A DNA stretch of 64,000 nt. It comes from Streptomyces acidiscabies. Lineage in GTDB: Bacteria > Actinomycetota > Actinomycetes > Streptomycetales > Streptomycetaceae. The DNA is taken from NCBI RefSeq assembly GCF_020010905.1, contig NZ_JAGJBY010000002.1:992001-1056000 (forward strand), given 5' to 3'. This document shows positions 31,630 to 40,002 of the stretch, piece after piece. The notes beneath the pieces are model-generated. The model was not told the origin of the DNA. It did no database searches and saw only the letters and a list, made by a program, of their open reading frames with translations. Every line of letters starts with the position of its first letter. Positions within the stretch are counted from its first letter, which is position 1. The position numbers and the translations under genes are program-made.

Positions 31630-32727
31630 ATGCCACGCCGCACAGCGACGATGCTCGCCTCGACCCTGATGCTGATCGCCCTCCTGTGCGTGGGGGTGTT
31701 CGTCAAGGTGCCGTACGCCGAGATGTCACCCGGTCCGACGGTCAACACGCTGGGGGACCACGACGGGGAGCCGGTGCTCCAGATCTCGGGGCACAAGACG
31801 TATCCGACGTCCGGGCACCTCAACATGACCACCGTCCGAGTGACCGGCGCCGACTACCGGATGAACCTCGTCGAGGCCGTGTACGGCTGGCTCGCGCACG
31901 ACAACAAGGTCGTCCCGCACGACACGCTGTACCCGGACGGCAAGACGGAGCAGCAGTCCACGCAGGAGAACGCGGAGGAGTTCAGCCAGTCCCAGGAGAG
32001 CGCGAAGGTCGCCGCGCTGAAGGCGCTGAACATCCCCGTGCAGTCGTGGGTGATCGTCTCGACGGTCGTCAAGGGCTCCCCGGCGGAGGGCAAGCTGCAC
32101 GCCGGGGACGTCATCAAGGACGTGGACGGGACGGCCGTAAAAGAACCCGGTGACGTCGCGAAGCTCGTGACGAAGCACAAGCCGGGCGAGGACGTCGTGT
32201 TCACGATCACCCCGGCGAAGGCGCAGGAGACCGCGCAGAAGTCCGGCAAGACCGCGACGGCCACCCAGAAGGTCACCATCAGGACGGCGGCCTCGGACGA
32301 CACCGGCCAGAAGCGCGCCATCGTCGGGATCTCGGCGGGGACGGACCACACGTTCCCCTTCAGCATCGACATCAAGCTCGCGGACGTCGGCGGACCGAGC
32401 GCCGGTCTGATGTTCTCCCTCGGGATTTACGACAAGCTCACCCCGGGCAACCTCACCGGCGGCAAGTTCGTCGCGGGCACGGGGACGATCGACGACGACG
32501 GCAAGGTCGGCCCGATCGGCGGCATCGAGCTGAAGACGGTCGGCGCGCGCGACAAGGGTGCCCAGTACTTCCTCACCCCGGCCGACAACTGCGCGGCGGC
32601 GGCGAAGGACACGCCGAGCGGCCTCACCCTCGTCAAGGTCGCGACCATCAAGGACGCGCTCGGCGCGCTGACGGACATCAGGGAGGGCAAGACCGACGCC
32701 CTGCCCAAGTGCACGACCAAGAACTGA
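31630..32727 (+). CDS. Membrane-anchored PDZ-Lon-type serine protease (YlbL-like)
   Basis: This 365-residue protein starts at ATG 31630. An N-terminal membrane segment (MLASTLMLIALLCVGVFV) precedes the conserved YAEMSPGPTVNTLG. A PDZ domain follows (SPAEGKLHAGDVIKDVDG, about residues 150-215). Next is a Lon-type S16 protease domain with the catalytic Ser in GGPSAGLMF (about 257) and the catalytic Lys in GIELKTVGA (about 301). There is no ATPase domain. Homologues are Bacillus YlbL and mycobacterial Rv3194c, the latter next to a UPF0182 gene as here. It should degrade or cut proteins on the outer face of the membrane. A hairpin terminator lies directly after the gene. Confidence 0.93.
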   Translation: MPRRTATMLASTLMLIALLCVGVFVKVPYAEMSPGPTVNTLGDHDGEPVLQISGHKTYPTSGHLNMTTVRVTGADYRMNLVEAVYGWLAHDNKVVPHDTLYPDGKTEQQSTQENAEEFSQSQESAKVAALKALNIPVQSWVIVSTVVKGSPAEGKLHAGDVIKDVDGTAVKEPGDVAKLVTKHKPGEDVVFTITPAKAQETAQKSGKTATATQKVTIRTAASDDTGQKRAIVGISAGTDHTFPFSIDIKLADVGGPSAGLMFSLGIYDKLTPGNLTGGKFVAGTGTIDDDGKVGPIGGIELKTVGARDKGAQYFLTPADNCAAAAKDTPSGLTLVKVATIKDALGALTDIREGKTDALPKCTTKN

Positions 32728-32729
32728 CG

Positions 32730-32760
32730 GAGGGTGCCCTCTGCCAAGAAGGGCACCCTC
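32730..32760. terminator. Terminator between the PDZ-Lon protease gene and the PPA1309-type gene
   Basis: GAGGGTGCCCT (32730-32740) pairs perfectly with AGGGCACCCTC (32750-32760) around a nine-base loop, two bases after the protease stop. It can serve both convergent genes. Confidence 0.8.
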
Positions 32761-32781
32761 ACCGTCGTAGAAGTAAAGAAA

Positions 32782-33324
32782 TCAGTCCTCGAACGTCGCC
32801 GACAGCGCCTCCGCGAGGCCCGGCACCAGTGCACCCCCCGTGAGAACCTCCGTCGCCGCGTCCTTCTCGCGCAGGCGCAGCGCCGAGTCGCGGGTGCCGT
32901 CGCGCAGGACCGCGACGGTCATGCGGACCTCCTGGCGGTCGGGGTGCGCCGCGACCCACTGCGCGAGCTTCTTCTCGTTCAGGTTGGACGGGACCTGGGC
33001 CTCGGCGGACGGCGGCAGCATCAGGCGTTCGACGGTCAGCGCGCAGCCGGTGACCGCGGCCGGCCAGGCGATCGTGGCGAGGAACTCGTCGAGCGGCCGG
33101 CCGGCGGGCACCTCGTCCTGCTCGATCGGGGTGAGACCGGCGGTCTCGGGCGCGTCGTCGAGGCCGAGCTGGGCCGCGATACGGGGTTCCTCGCGGCGCA
33201 GGCGCGCGGTGTCGACGAGGGCGAAGAGGCGGGCGGGCTGGTCCCAGCCGAGACCGGAGACGTACTCGTCGATCTCCAGTACGGCCCGGGTGAGCGGGTT
33301 CGCCGCCATGGGAGTGTTGGACAT
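32782..33324 (-). CDS. PPA1309-family actinobacterial protein
   Basis: This protein has 180 residues from ATG 33324 (MSNTPMAANPL) with GAGAGGA about nine bases upstream. It is soluble and acidic, with WDQPARLFALVDTARLRREE and a middle section IAWPAAVTGCALTVERLML. The segment VAVLRDGTRDSALRLRE near the C-terminus is typical of this conserved actinobacterial family. No catalytic motif is evident and no function is known to me. It diverges from the UPF0182 gene over 151 bp, an arrangement that is stable across actinobacteria and hints at a shared role with the membrane proteins around it. Confidence 0.85.
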   Translation of the reverse strand: MSNTPMAANPLTRAVLEIDEYVSGLGWDQPARLFALVDTARLRREEPRIAAQLGLDDAPETAGLTPIEQDEVPAGRPLDEFLATIAWPAAVTGCALTVERLMLPPSAEAQVPSNLNEKKLAQWVAAHPDRQEVRMTVAVLRDGTRDSALRLREKDAATEVLTGGALVPGLAEALSATFED

Positions 33325-33475
33325 GGTCACAATCCTCTCTTGTTCGTGACCTGAATCGGGAACCGAGTAAACGGTGAGTAAGTTGCATAGGTGTGGGCCC
33401 GCGATCATCGGGGGTCACGAGGGGTCGGCGAAAACGCGGGCCTGAGGGATCGACAGCGAACTTCGAGGTGCCACC

Positions 33476-36412
33476 TTGGCTTTCCAGATGCCGGACCGCG
33501 GCGGAGGCCCGACGGGGCCACGGATCAGAGTGGGCCGCCCGTCCAGGCGAGCCAGGACCCTGCTCCTGACACTGGGCGTGCTGGCCGTGCTCGGCATGGC
33601 GTTCACCATGTTCGCCGGGTTCTGGACCGACTGGCTCTGGTACCGGTCGGTGCATTACTCGTCCGTGTTCACCACCACCCTGTGGACCAAGGTCGGGCTC
33701 TTCTTCGTCTTCGGCCTGCTGATGGCCCTGGCGGTCGGCTTCAACATCTGGCTCGCGCACCGCCTGCGCCCGCCGCTGGCCGCCATGTCGGCCGAGCAGC
33801 AGAGCCTGGACCGCTACCGGATGGGCATCGCGCCGTACAAGAAGTGGCTGCTGCTCGGGATCACGGCCCTGGTGGGCCTGATCGCGGGCGCGTCGGCCTC
33901 CGGCCAGTGGCGTACGTGGCTGATGTGGGTCAACGGCGTGTCCTTCGGCAAGAAGGACCCCCAGTTCCACCTGGACGTGTCGTTCTTCGCGTTCGACCTG
34001 CCCTGGTACCGCTTCCTGCTCGGCTTCGGCTTCGCGGCGACGATCATCTCCCTGATCGCGGCGGCGCTCACCCACTACCTGTACGGCGGACTGCGCGTCA
34101 CCAGCCCCGGCGCGCGCGCGACGGCGGCGGCCACCGGCCATCTGTCGGTGCTGCTCGGCATCTTCGTCGCCCTGAAGGCGGTCGCGTACTGGCTCGACCG
34201 GTACGGACTGGCCGTCAAGTCCAGCGACTTCAAGGCCACCGACAGCTGGACGGGCCTTCGGTACGTCGACGCCAACGCCTACCTCCCGGCGAAGACGATC
34301 CTGTTCTGCATCGCCGTCATCTGCGCCCTGCTCTTCTTCGCCACCCTGTGGCGGCGCACCTGGCAGCTCCCGGTCATCGGCTTCGGCCTGATGGTCCTCT
34401 CGGCGATCCTGATCGGCGGCCTGTACCCGGCGATCGTGCAGAAGTTCCAGGTCCAGCCGAACGAGCAGGCCAAGGAAGCCCCGTACGTCGAGAAGAACCT
34501 GAAGGCGACGCGCGAGGCGTACGGCATCGACGACGCACAGGTCACCGAGTACTCCGGCAAGCCGGCGGCGACGGCCAAGACCAAGCTGCGCTCCGACGCC
34601 GCGGCGGCGGCCAGCGTCCGGATCATGGACCCGAACATCATCTCGCCGACGTTCCAGCAGCTCCAGCAGATCCGGAACTACTACGCCTTCCCGACCAACC
34701 TGGACGTCGACCGCTACACCAAGGACGGCAAGGACCAGGACACGGTCATCGGGCTGCGCGAGATCAACCTCGACGGCATCCCGAAGAAGAACTGGATCAA
34801 CAACCACTTCCGCTACACCCACGGGTACGGAGTGGTCGCGGCGCAGGGCACCTCGGTCGACTCCGAGGGCCGGCCGGTGTTCACCGAGTCCGACCTGCCG
34901 TCCACGGGCCAGCTCGGCGAGTACCAGCAGCGGATCTACTACGGCGAGCGCACGACGACGTACTCGATCGTCGGCGGCCCGCAGAAGGAGATCGACTACT
35001 CCGACGACAGCGGCGAGAAGACGACCAGCTACACCGGCAACAGCGGCGTCAACCTCTCCAACCCGGTCAACCGGGCGGCGTACGCGGTGGCCTTCGGGGA
35101 GCCGCAGATCCTGTACTCCGGCGCGATCGGCGAGGGCTCGCGGATCCTCTACAACCGCACGCCCAAGGAGCGCGTCGAGGCCGTCGCCCCCTGGCTGACG
35201 ATCGACGGCGACGCCTACCCGGCGGTCGTCAACGGCAAGATCCAGTGGATCGTCGACGCGTACACCACCACCAACGGCTACCCGTACGCCTCCCGTACGA
35301 CGCTCGGTGACACGACGGCCGACTCGCTGACGGCGGCCAACAACTCGCGCGCGGTGGTGGCCCAGCAGAACCAGGTCAACTACATCCGCAACTCGGTGAA
35401 GGCGACCGTCGACGCGTACACCGGCCAGGTCAAGCTCTACCAGTGGGACACCCAGGACCCGGTCCTCAAGACCTGGATGAAGGCGTTCCCGGACACGGTC
35501 GAGCCGCGCGGCGCGATCTCCAAGGACCTGATGGACCACCTGCGCTACCCGCAGGACCTCTTCAAGGTCCAGCGCGAGCTGCTCACCCGCTACCACGTGA
35601 AGGACGCGACGACGTTCCTCAGCGGCAGCGAGGTCTGGCAGGTCCCGGACGACCCGACCAACAAGTCGGGCGACGCGGTCCCGCCGTACTACCTGAGCCT
35701 CAAGATGCCCGACCAGAAGGCGCAGGCGTTCTCGCTGACGACGACGCTCACGCCCAACGGCCGGGACAACCTGAGCGCGTTCATGGCGGTCGACGCGGAG
35801 GCCGGAACGGCGGACTACGGCAAGATCAGAATCCTGAAACTGCCGACCAGTACGACCGTCGACGGACCCAAACAGGTCCAGAGCCAGTTCAACTCCGAAC
35901 AGGACATCGCCGAGTCGATCCGCCTCCTGAGAGGCGGCGACTCCGAGGTCGAGTACGGCAACCTGCTGACCGTCCCGCTCGACGGCGGACTGCTCTACGT
36001 GGAGCCGGTCTACGTACGCGGCGGTGGACTCAAGTACCCGCTGCTGCGCAAGGTGCTGGTGACCTACAACGGCAACACCGCGTTCGAGGACACCTTGGAG
36101 GCGGCGCTCGACAAGGTCTTCGACACGCAGACCCCGCCGCCGGTCACACCACCTGGTGAGGACGACGGGGGCGGCGGTACGACCCCGCCTCCGCCGACCT
36201 CGTCCAACCCGACGGTCCAGCAGGCCCTCCAGGACGCGCAGAAGGCGTTCACCGCCGGCCAGGACGCCCTCAAGAAGGGCGACTGGGAGGCGTACGGGCA
36301 GGCCCAGAAGGATCTGGAGTCCGCGCTCAAGCGGGCCGAGGCCGCGCAGGCGGCGGTCAAGCCGTCTCCGGCGGCCAGTCCCAGTCCGAAGCCAAGTCCC
36401 AGCTCCTCCTAG
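33476..36412 (+). CDS. UPF0182 large membrane protein
   Basis: The protein has 978 residues. The start is TTG 33476 (AFQMPDRGGG) with GAGGTG upstream, or ATG 33488. About seven membrane segments occupy residues 25-330, beginning with TLGVLAVLGMAFTMFAGFW. A large extracytoplasmic domain of about 550 residues follows, with conserved blocks such as NHFRYTHGYGVVA and YGERTTTYSIVGG. The C-terminus is Pro/Gly-rich and then Ser/Pro/Lys-rich. The family (COG1615; mycobacterial Rv3193c) is nearly universal in actinobacteria and has no proven function. A short hairpin (36427-36441) and a tRNA gene follow. A role in the cell envelope is inference from topology. Confidence 0.93.
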   Translation: MAFQMPDRGGGPTGPRIRVGRPSRRARTLLLTLGVLAVLGMAFTMFAGFWTDWLWYRSVHYSSVFTTTLWTKVGLFFVFGLLMALAVGFNIWLAHRLRPPLAAMSAEQQSLDRYRMGIAPYKKWLLLGITALVGLIAGASASGQWRTWLMWVNGVSFGKKDPQFHLDVSFFAFDLPWYRFLLGFGFAATIISLIAAALTHYLYGGLRVTSPGARATAAATGHLSVLLGIFVALKAVAYWLDRYGLAVKSSDFKATDSWTGLRYVDANAYLPAKTILFCIAVICALLFFATLWRRTWQLPVIGFGLMVLSAILIGGLYPAIVQKFQVQPNEQAKEAPYVEKNLKATREAYGIDDAQVTEYSGKPAATAKTKLRSDAAAAASVRIMDPNIISPTFQQLQQIRNYYAFPTNLDVDRYTKDGKDQDTVIGLREINLDGIPKKNWINNHFRYTHGYGVVAAQGTSVDSEGRPVFTESDLPSTGQLGEYQQRIYYGERTTTYSIVGGPQKEIDYSDDSGEKTTSYTGNSGVNLSNPVNRAAYAVAFGEPQILYSGAIGEGSRILYNRTPKERVEAVAPWLTIDGDAYPAVVNGKIQWIVDAYTTTNGYPYASRTTLGDTTADSLTAANNSRAVVAQQNQVNYIRNSVKATVDAYTGQVKLYQWDTQDPVLKTWMKAFPDTVEPRGAISKDLMDHLRYPQDLFKVQRELLTRYHVKDATTFLSGSEVWQVPDDPTNKSGDAVPPYYLSLKMPDQKAQAFSLTTTLTPNGRDNLSAFMAVDAEAGTADYGKIRILKLPTSTTVDGPKQVQSQFNSEQDIAESIRLLRGGDSEVEYGNLLTVPLDGGLLYVEPVYVRGGGLKYPLLRKVLVTYNGNTAFEDTLEAALDKVFDTQTPPPVTPPGEDDGGGGTTPPPPTSSNPTVQQALQDAQKAFTAGQDALKKGDWEAYGQAQKDLESALKRAEAAQAAVKPSPAASPSPKPSPSSS

Positions 36413-36468
36413 GGGCTTGAGCAGGTCGGAGGCTCCCTCCGCGCCGTGGTACGGTTGTCACAACACGG

Positions 36469-36542
36469 CGCGGGGTGGAGCAGCTCGGTAGCTCGCTGGG
36501 CTCATAACCCAGAGGTCGCAGGTTCAAATCCTGTCCCCGCTA
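36469..36542 (+). tRNA. Initiator tRNA-fMet (CAT), copy 1
   Basis: A 74-nt cloverleaf without encoded CCA. The acceptor arm CGCGGGG pairs with CCCCGCT except at the first position, the unpaired 1-72 end that marks initiators. The anticodon stem CTGGG/CCCAG gives the three G-C pairs of initiator tRNA, with loop CTCATAA (anticodon CAT). It is identical to the copy at 38700-38773. Confidence 0.97.
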
Positions 36543-36550
36543 CTGAAGGC

Positions 36551-36583
36551 GAAGGCCCGGATCCTACTAGGATCCGGGCCTTC
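36551..36583 (+). terminator. Terminator after initiator tRNA copy 1
   Basis: Arms GAAGGCCCGGATCCTA (36551-36566) and TAGGATCCGGGCCTTC (36568-36583) pair perfectly, starting nine bases after the tRNA. A near copy follows the second tRNA. Confidence 0.9.
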
Positions 36584-36703
36584 GGCGCGTCTTGGAAAGA
36601 AAATGGGTTTGATGTGTCTCTCTGTGGGCATGTCGACAAAACGCTGAAGTGACCTCACTGGCTGCGGTATACCAGATGTAACTCGGTTGCAGGTGGTGCG
36701 ACG

Positions 36704-38524
36704 ATGGACGTTATGGGGGACAAGGGAACTCTGTACGAGACAGGGCGAATTGCGCGGCCTTCGGGTGAGGCTTCCAGCGAGGCCGAAGAAGCGGCCCCGG
36801 ACGAGACGGGGGAGGCCGCCGAGGAGGCGCGCCTGTGGCTCGCGGCGGAAGGCGGCGACACCGAGGCGGCCAGTGTCCTCGGTGCGCGGCTGCTGCGGCG
36901 CGGTGACCTGGACGGTGCGGAGCCCCGGCTGCGTGCGGCCACGGCCGCCGGGGACCGGGCCGCCGCCAACAATCTCGGAGTCCTCCTCCATCAGCGCGGG
37001 TACGCCGACGAGGCCGCCGGATGGTGGCGGATCGCCGCCGTCGCCGGGTCCTCGGCCGCGGCGCACGCACTCGGGCGCCACCACCGCGAGCGGGGGGACG
37101 AGCCCGCCGCCGAGTACTGGCTGCGCCAGTCCGCCGAGCAGGGGCACACGCTCGGGGCCTACGCCCTCGCCGACCTCCTTGAGCACCGGGGGGACGCCGG
37201 GGCCGGCAAATGGCTGCGCGTCGCCGCCGAGCGCGGGCACCGTGAGGCCGCCTACCGGCTCGCCCGCGGGCTCGACCGGCCCGGCAGCGGGGGGCTCCTC
37301 GGCGAGCGGAGCGAATCCAGCGCCGAGGCCGAGCAGTGGTACCGGCAGGCCGCCGCGCGCGGGCATCTGCGGGCCGCGCTCCACCTCGGCGGGATCCTGG
37401 AGCGGCGCGGGGAGGCCAAAGAGGCCGGGCGCTGGTACCTCATGGCCGCCAAGGACGGGGACGCGCGGGCCGCCTGCGCGCTCGGGTTCCTGCTGCGCGA
37501 CGCCGGGGACGTCGAGAACGCCGCCATCTGGTGGCTGCGGGGGGCCCAGGACGGGGACGGGAACGCCGCGAACGCGCTCGGTGCGCTGCATGCCGAGCGG
37601 GGGCAGAACCAGACCGCCGAGCGGTGGTACCGGGCCGCCATGGACGCCGGGGACATCAACGGGGCCTACAACCTCGGGCTGCTCTGCGCCGAGCAGGGGC
37701 GGGTCGCCCAGGCCGAGCAGTGGTACCGGCGGGCCGCGTACGTCGGGCATCGGGAGGCCGCCAACGCGCTCGCCATTCTGCTGCTGCGCAACGGGGACGC
37801 GAGCGGGGCCGAGCCGTGGTTCTCCAAGGCCGCCGAGGCCGGGAGCGTCGACGCCGCCTTCAACCTCGGGATCCTGCATGCCGGGCGTGGGGAGGAGGAT
37901 GCCGCGCTGCGGTGGTACGAGCGGGCTGCTGCCGCCGGGCACACCGAGGCCGCGCTCCAGGTGGGGATGGCTCGGCTCCGGGAAGGGGACGAGCAGGCCG
38001 CTGAGCGGCATCTGCGGTGTGCTGCGGGTGGGGGGAGTGCTGAGGGGGCTTATCGGCTGGCGGCTCTTCTCGACGCTCGTCGGCCTGCCGTGTCCGCGCA
38101 TGAGCTGGGGGAGCCTGTTCGGGAGAAGAGCGAGTGTGAGGAGTGGTACGAGCGGGCCGCGTCCCAAGGGCATCGGCGGGCTCAGGTGCGGGTGGGGATG
38201 CTGGCTGCTGGGCGGGGGGACGTTGTCGAGGCGGCTCGGTGGTATCGCGCTGCTGCTGAGGCGGGGTCGCGGAATGGGGCCTTCAACCTTGGGCTGCTGC
38301 TGGTTCGGGAGGGGAGTGAGCCTGAGGCGGTGGTGTGGTGGCAGCGGGCGGCTGCTGCTGGGCATGGGCGGGCTGCTCTTCGGCTTGCGCTGGTGTGTGC
38401 GCGGAGGGGGGAGCTGGTTGAGGGGCAGCGGTGGGCTTCCCGGGCGGTGGAGTTGGGGCCGGGGGAAGTGGGGGAGCGGGCGGCTCGGTTGCGGGATGCT
38501 CTGCGAGAAGAGTTGAGTGCGTGA
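36704..38524 (+). CDS. Sel1-like/TPR repeat protein
   Basis: This 606-residue protein starts at ATG 36704 with AGGTGG upstream; ATG 36713 is an alternative. After a 40-residue acidic N-terminus the whole protein consists of about fifteen repeats of roughly 36 residues with the Sel1 pattern (for example AEQWYRQAAARGHLRAALHL and AAIWWLRGAQDGDGNAANAL). No signal peptide or enzyme domain is seen, so it should be a cytoplasmic scaffold binding partner proteins. It lies between two identical initiator tRNA genes. The 3' third changes to G/T-ending codons, like other genes next to the dispersed repeats, and a family B repeat abuts the stop. An overlapping frame on the same strand is a shadow. Confidence 0.9.
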   Translation: MDVMGDKGTLYETGRIARPSGEASSEAEEAAPDETGEAAEEARLWLAAEGGDTEAASVLGARLLRRGDLDGAEPRLRAATAAGDRAAANNLGVLLHQRGYADEAAGWWRIAAVAGSSAAAHALGRHHRERGDEPAAEYWLRQSAEQGHTLGAYALADLLEHRGDAGAGKWLRVAAERGHREAAYRLARGLDRPGSGGLLGERSESSAEAEQWYRQAAARGHLRAALHLGGILERRGEAKEAGRWYLMAAKDGDARAACALGFLLRDAGDVENAAIWWLRGAQDGDGNAANALGALHAERGQNQTAERWYRAAMDAGDINGAYNLGLLCAEQGRVAQAEQWYRRAAYVGHREAANALAILLLRNGDASGAEPWFSKAAEAGSVDAAFNLGILHAGRGEEDAALRWYERAAAAGHTEAALQVGMARLREGDEQAAERHLRCAAGGGSAEGAYRLAALLDARRPAVSAHELGEPVREKSECEEWYERAASQGHRRAQVRVGMLAAGRGDVVEAARWYRAAAEAGSRNGAFNLGLLLVREGSEPEAVVWWQRAAAAGHGRAALRLALVCARRGELVEGQRWASRAVELGPGEVGERAARLRDALREELSA

Positions 38525-38633
38525 TTTTTTTCGCCCCCGCCGCCCCTACCCGTCCCATCTCTGGGGGCTGCGCCCCCAGGCCCCCCGCTTTCGGCCCGAA
38601 GGGCCTCGTCCTCAAGCGCCGGACGGGCTGGAT
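38524..38633. repeat. Dispersed intergenic repeat, family B (copy 2)
   Basis: Starts TTTTTTTCGCCCCCGCCGCC, then a GGGGGC/GCCCCC hairpin, a GGCCC/GGGCC hairpin, and ends CCTCGTCCTCAAGCGCCGGA followed by CGGGCTGG. It matches the copy at 30530-30687 in both flanking blocks. Confidence 0.75.
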
Positions 38634-38658
38634 GTGGCTGAGCTTTGGGGGAATCGAT

Positions 38659-38688
38659 TTGCCTCTTCGGCTACCCCTCGCGTAACGT
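38659..38688 (+). promoter_or_regulatory. Probable promoter of initiator tRNA copy 2
   Basis: TTGCCT (38659-38664) and TAACGT (38683-38688) are spaced by 18 bases and lie 11 bases before the mature tRNA 5' end. The first tRNA copy has no equally clear box pair. Confidence 0.5.
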
Positions 38689-38699
38689 TGTGTTCACGA

Positions 38700-38773
38700 C
38701 GCGGGGTGGAGCAGCTCGGTAGCTCGCTGGGCTCATAACCCAGAGGTCGCAGGTTCAAATCCTGTCCCCGCTA
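38700..38773 (+). tRNA. Initiator tRNA-fMet (CAT), copy 2
   Basis: Identical over all 74 positions to the copy at 36469-36542, with the same mispaired first acceptor position and three G-C pairs in the anticodon stem. CCA is not encoded. Confidence 0.97.
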
Positions 38774-38780
38774 CTGATGA

Positions 38781-38818
38781 CGAAGGCCCGGGTCCTGGGA
38801 ACAGGATCCGGGCCTTCG
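38781..38818 (+). terminator. Terminator after initiator tRNA copy 2
   Basis: Arms CGAAGGCCCGGGTCCTG (38781-38797) and CAGGATCCGGGCCTTCG (38802-38818) pair with one G-T wobble around GGAA. It can also terminate the convergent Fur-family gene. Confidence 0.88.
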
Positions 38819-38839
38819 GCGTGTTTGGCGGGACCGCCT

Positions 38840-39256
38840 TTAAGGCTTTGCGCAGTTTGGGCAGACGCCCTTGTACGTGACCTCTACCGCCTCGATCGTG
38901 AAGCCGAAGCGTTCCGTCGTGGGGAGGTCCGTGAGGGGGTTGCCCGTGGGGTGGACGTCGCGGATGGTGCCGCAGTGGGCGCAGACCAGGTGGTGGTGGG
39001 GGCGGTGGGCGTTGGGGTCGTAGCGCTTGGCCCGTTTGTCCGTGGTGACCTCCAGGACCTCGCCCAGGGTCACCAGCTCGCCCAGCGTGTTGTAGACCGT
39101 CGCCCGGGAGATCTCCGGGAGTTTCGCCACCGCTCGGGAGTGGACTTCGTCGGCCGTGAGGTGGACGTGTTCGCCGTCGAGGACTTCGGCCACGACGCGC
39201 CGCTGTGCGGTCATGCGCCATCCGCGTCCGCGCAGCCGCTCCAGAAGGTCACTCAT
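38840..39256 (-). CDS. Fur-family metalloregulator (PerR/CatR-like)
   Basis: This 138-residue protein starts at ATG 39256 (MSDLLERLR). The winged helix is evident in MTAQRRVVAEVL and SRATVYNTLGEL. The metal site region reads YDPNAHRPHHHLVCAHCG, and two CxxC pairs (CAHC, CPNC) form the structural zinc site. An Asp follows in CGTIRDVHP at the position that marks peroxide-sensing PerR proteins against iron-sensing Fur. So it is probably a peroxide-responsive repressor; CatR of S. coelicolor is the likely counterpart, but I cannot confirm identity. A 7-1-7 inverted repeat 65-80 bp upstream (39321-39335) could be an autoregulatory operator. No catalase gene is adjacent. Confidence 0.9.
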   Translation of the reverse strand: MSDLLERLRGRGWRMTAQRRVVAEVLDGEHVHLTADEVHSRAVAKLPEISRATVYNTLGELVTLGEVLEVTTDKRAKRYDPNAHRPHHHLVCAHCGTIRDVHPTGNPLTDLPTTERFGFTIEAVEVTYKGVCPNCAKP

Positions 39257-39320
39257 GTTGTCCAGATTAACAGCCGGGTGCCGTTTTCCGAATAGGTGTG
39301 ACTTTGGAAGCTGGCTTGAC

Positions 39321-39335
39321 TTGGAATAAGTCCAA
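39321..39335. promoter_or_regulatory. Candidate Fur-family operator upstream of the Fur-like gene
   Basis: TTGGAAT-A-AGTCCAA forms a 7-1-7 dyad with six of seven positions matching; a longer reading is CTTGGA-N5-TCCAAG. Size and symmetry fit the Fur-family box, and it lies 65 bp before the start codon. Confidence 0.5.
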
Positions 39336-39459
39336 GATAGGATCTGGAATGAGTTCGGCGGGCGGCTGGAGGCCGTGGTCCAGGCCCTGCACGGTCGCTC
39401 CAGCACTGGACCGCTCGCCGAGGCCGGTGGGCCGGTCCCTGCGGGGGGCGGCCCATCTG

Positions 39460-39852
39460 TCATGCCGGTACGCGCACCTCCTCGGGCACCCAGCAGCGCA
39501 CGATGTCGCGGACCGAGACGATGCCGGCGGGCTCGCCGCCGTCGAGGACGACGAGGTGCCGGAAGCCGCCGCGGGTCATCGCGAGGGCCGCCTCCTCCAG
39601 GGACATCGAGGGCGTCGCGAAGACGACGTCGGTCGTGGTGTGCGCGTGGGCGGGCTCGCGGTCGGGGTTCTGGCCGAGGCCCACGGAGTTGAGGATGTCG
39701 CGTTCCGTGAGGATGCCGATGTTGCCGGCGTCCGGGTCGAGGACGACGGCCGCGCCGACCCGGCGGGCGGACATCAGGGCGGCGGCCTGGCGGAGGGTGT
39801 GGGCGGGGCCGATGGTGAGGACCGTCGGGGTCATGGCTTCGTGGACGAGCAT
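39460..39852 (-). CDS. CBS-domain pair protein
   Basis: This 130-residue protein starts at ATG 39852 with GGAGGAGG about ten bases upstream. It consists of two CBS motifs: MTPTVLTIGPAHTLRQAAAL with VVLDPDAGNIGILTERDIL, and TPSMSLEEAALAMTRGGF with VVLDGGEPAGIVSVRDIV. Together they make one Bateman module that would bind an adenosyl ligand such as AMP, ATP or SAM. No partner domain is fused, so it must act on another protein or as a ligand buffer. It stands alone between the Fur-like gene and hisN, all on the minus strand, but gaps of 150-200 bp suggest separate promoters. Confidence 0.92.
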   Translation of the reverse strand: MLVHEAMTPTVLTIGPAHTLRQAAALMSARRVGAAVVLDPDAGNIGILTERDILNSVGLGQNPDREPAHAHTTTDVVFATPSMSLEEAALAMTRGGFRHLVVLDGGEPAGIVSVRDIVRCWVPEEVRVPA

Positions 39853-40002
39853 CGAGAGGTGACCTCCTCCTGTGATCCCCGAAAGTGCGGGGATTCACAA
39901 GTGCACAAGTGGGGGCGCCCTCAGCGTCGCAGGTAAAGCGGGGGTCAACAAGGGGGCGCGCGACGCCCATTGAGGGCGTGCGCGCTCAGATGTGCCGACG
40001 GC

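Noticed and set aside
32759..35596. 945-codon minus-strand frame over the UPF0182 gene
   Set aside because: Composition is typical of an antisense shadow, it overlaps a real convergent gene at one end and it has no recognisable domain.
36687..38516. Second plus-strand frame of similar length over the Sel1 gene
   Set aside because: It encodes Pro/Gly/Arg-rich sequence without repeats, whereas the frame from 36704 shows regular Sel1 repeats.
36469..38818. tRNA genes as a possible integration site of a mobile element
   Set aside because: No integrase, excisionase or plasmid gene lies nearby, and the second copy is a complete tRNA with its own terminator, not an attachment-site remnant.
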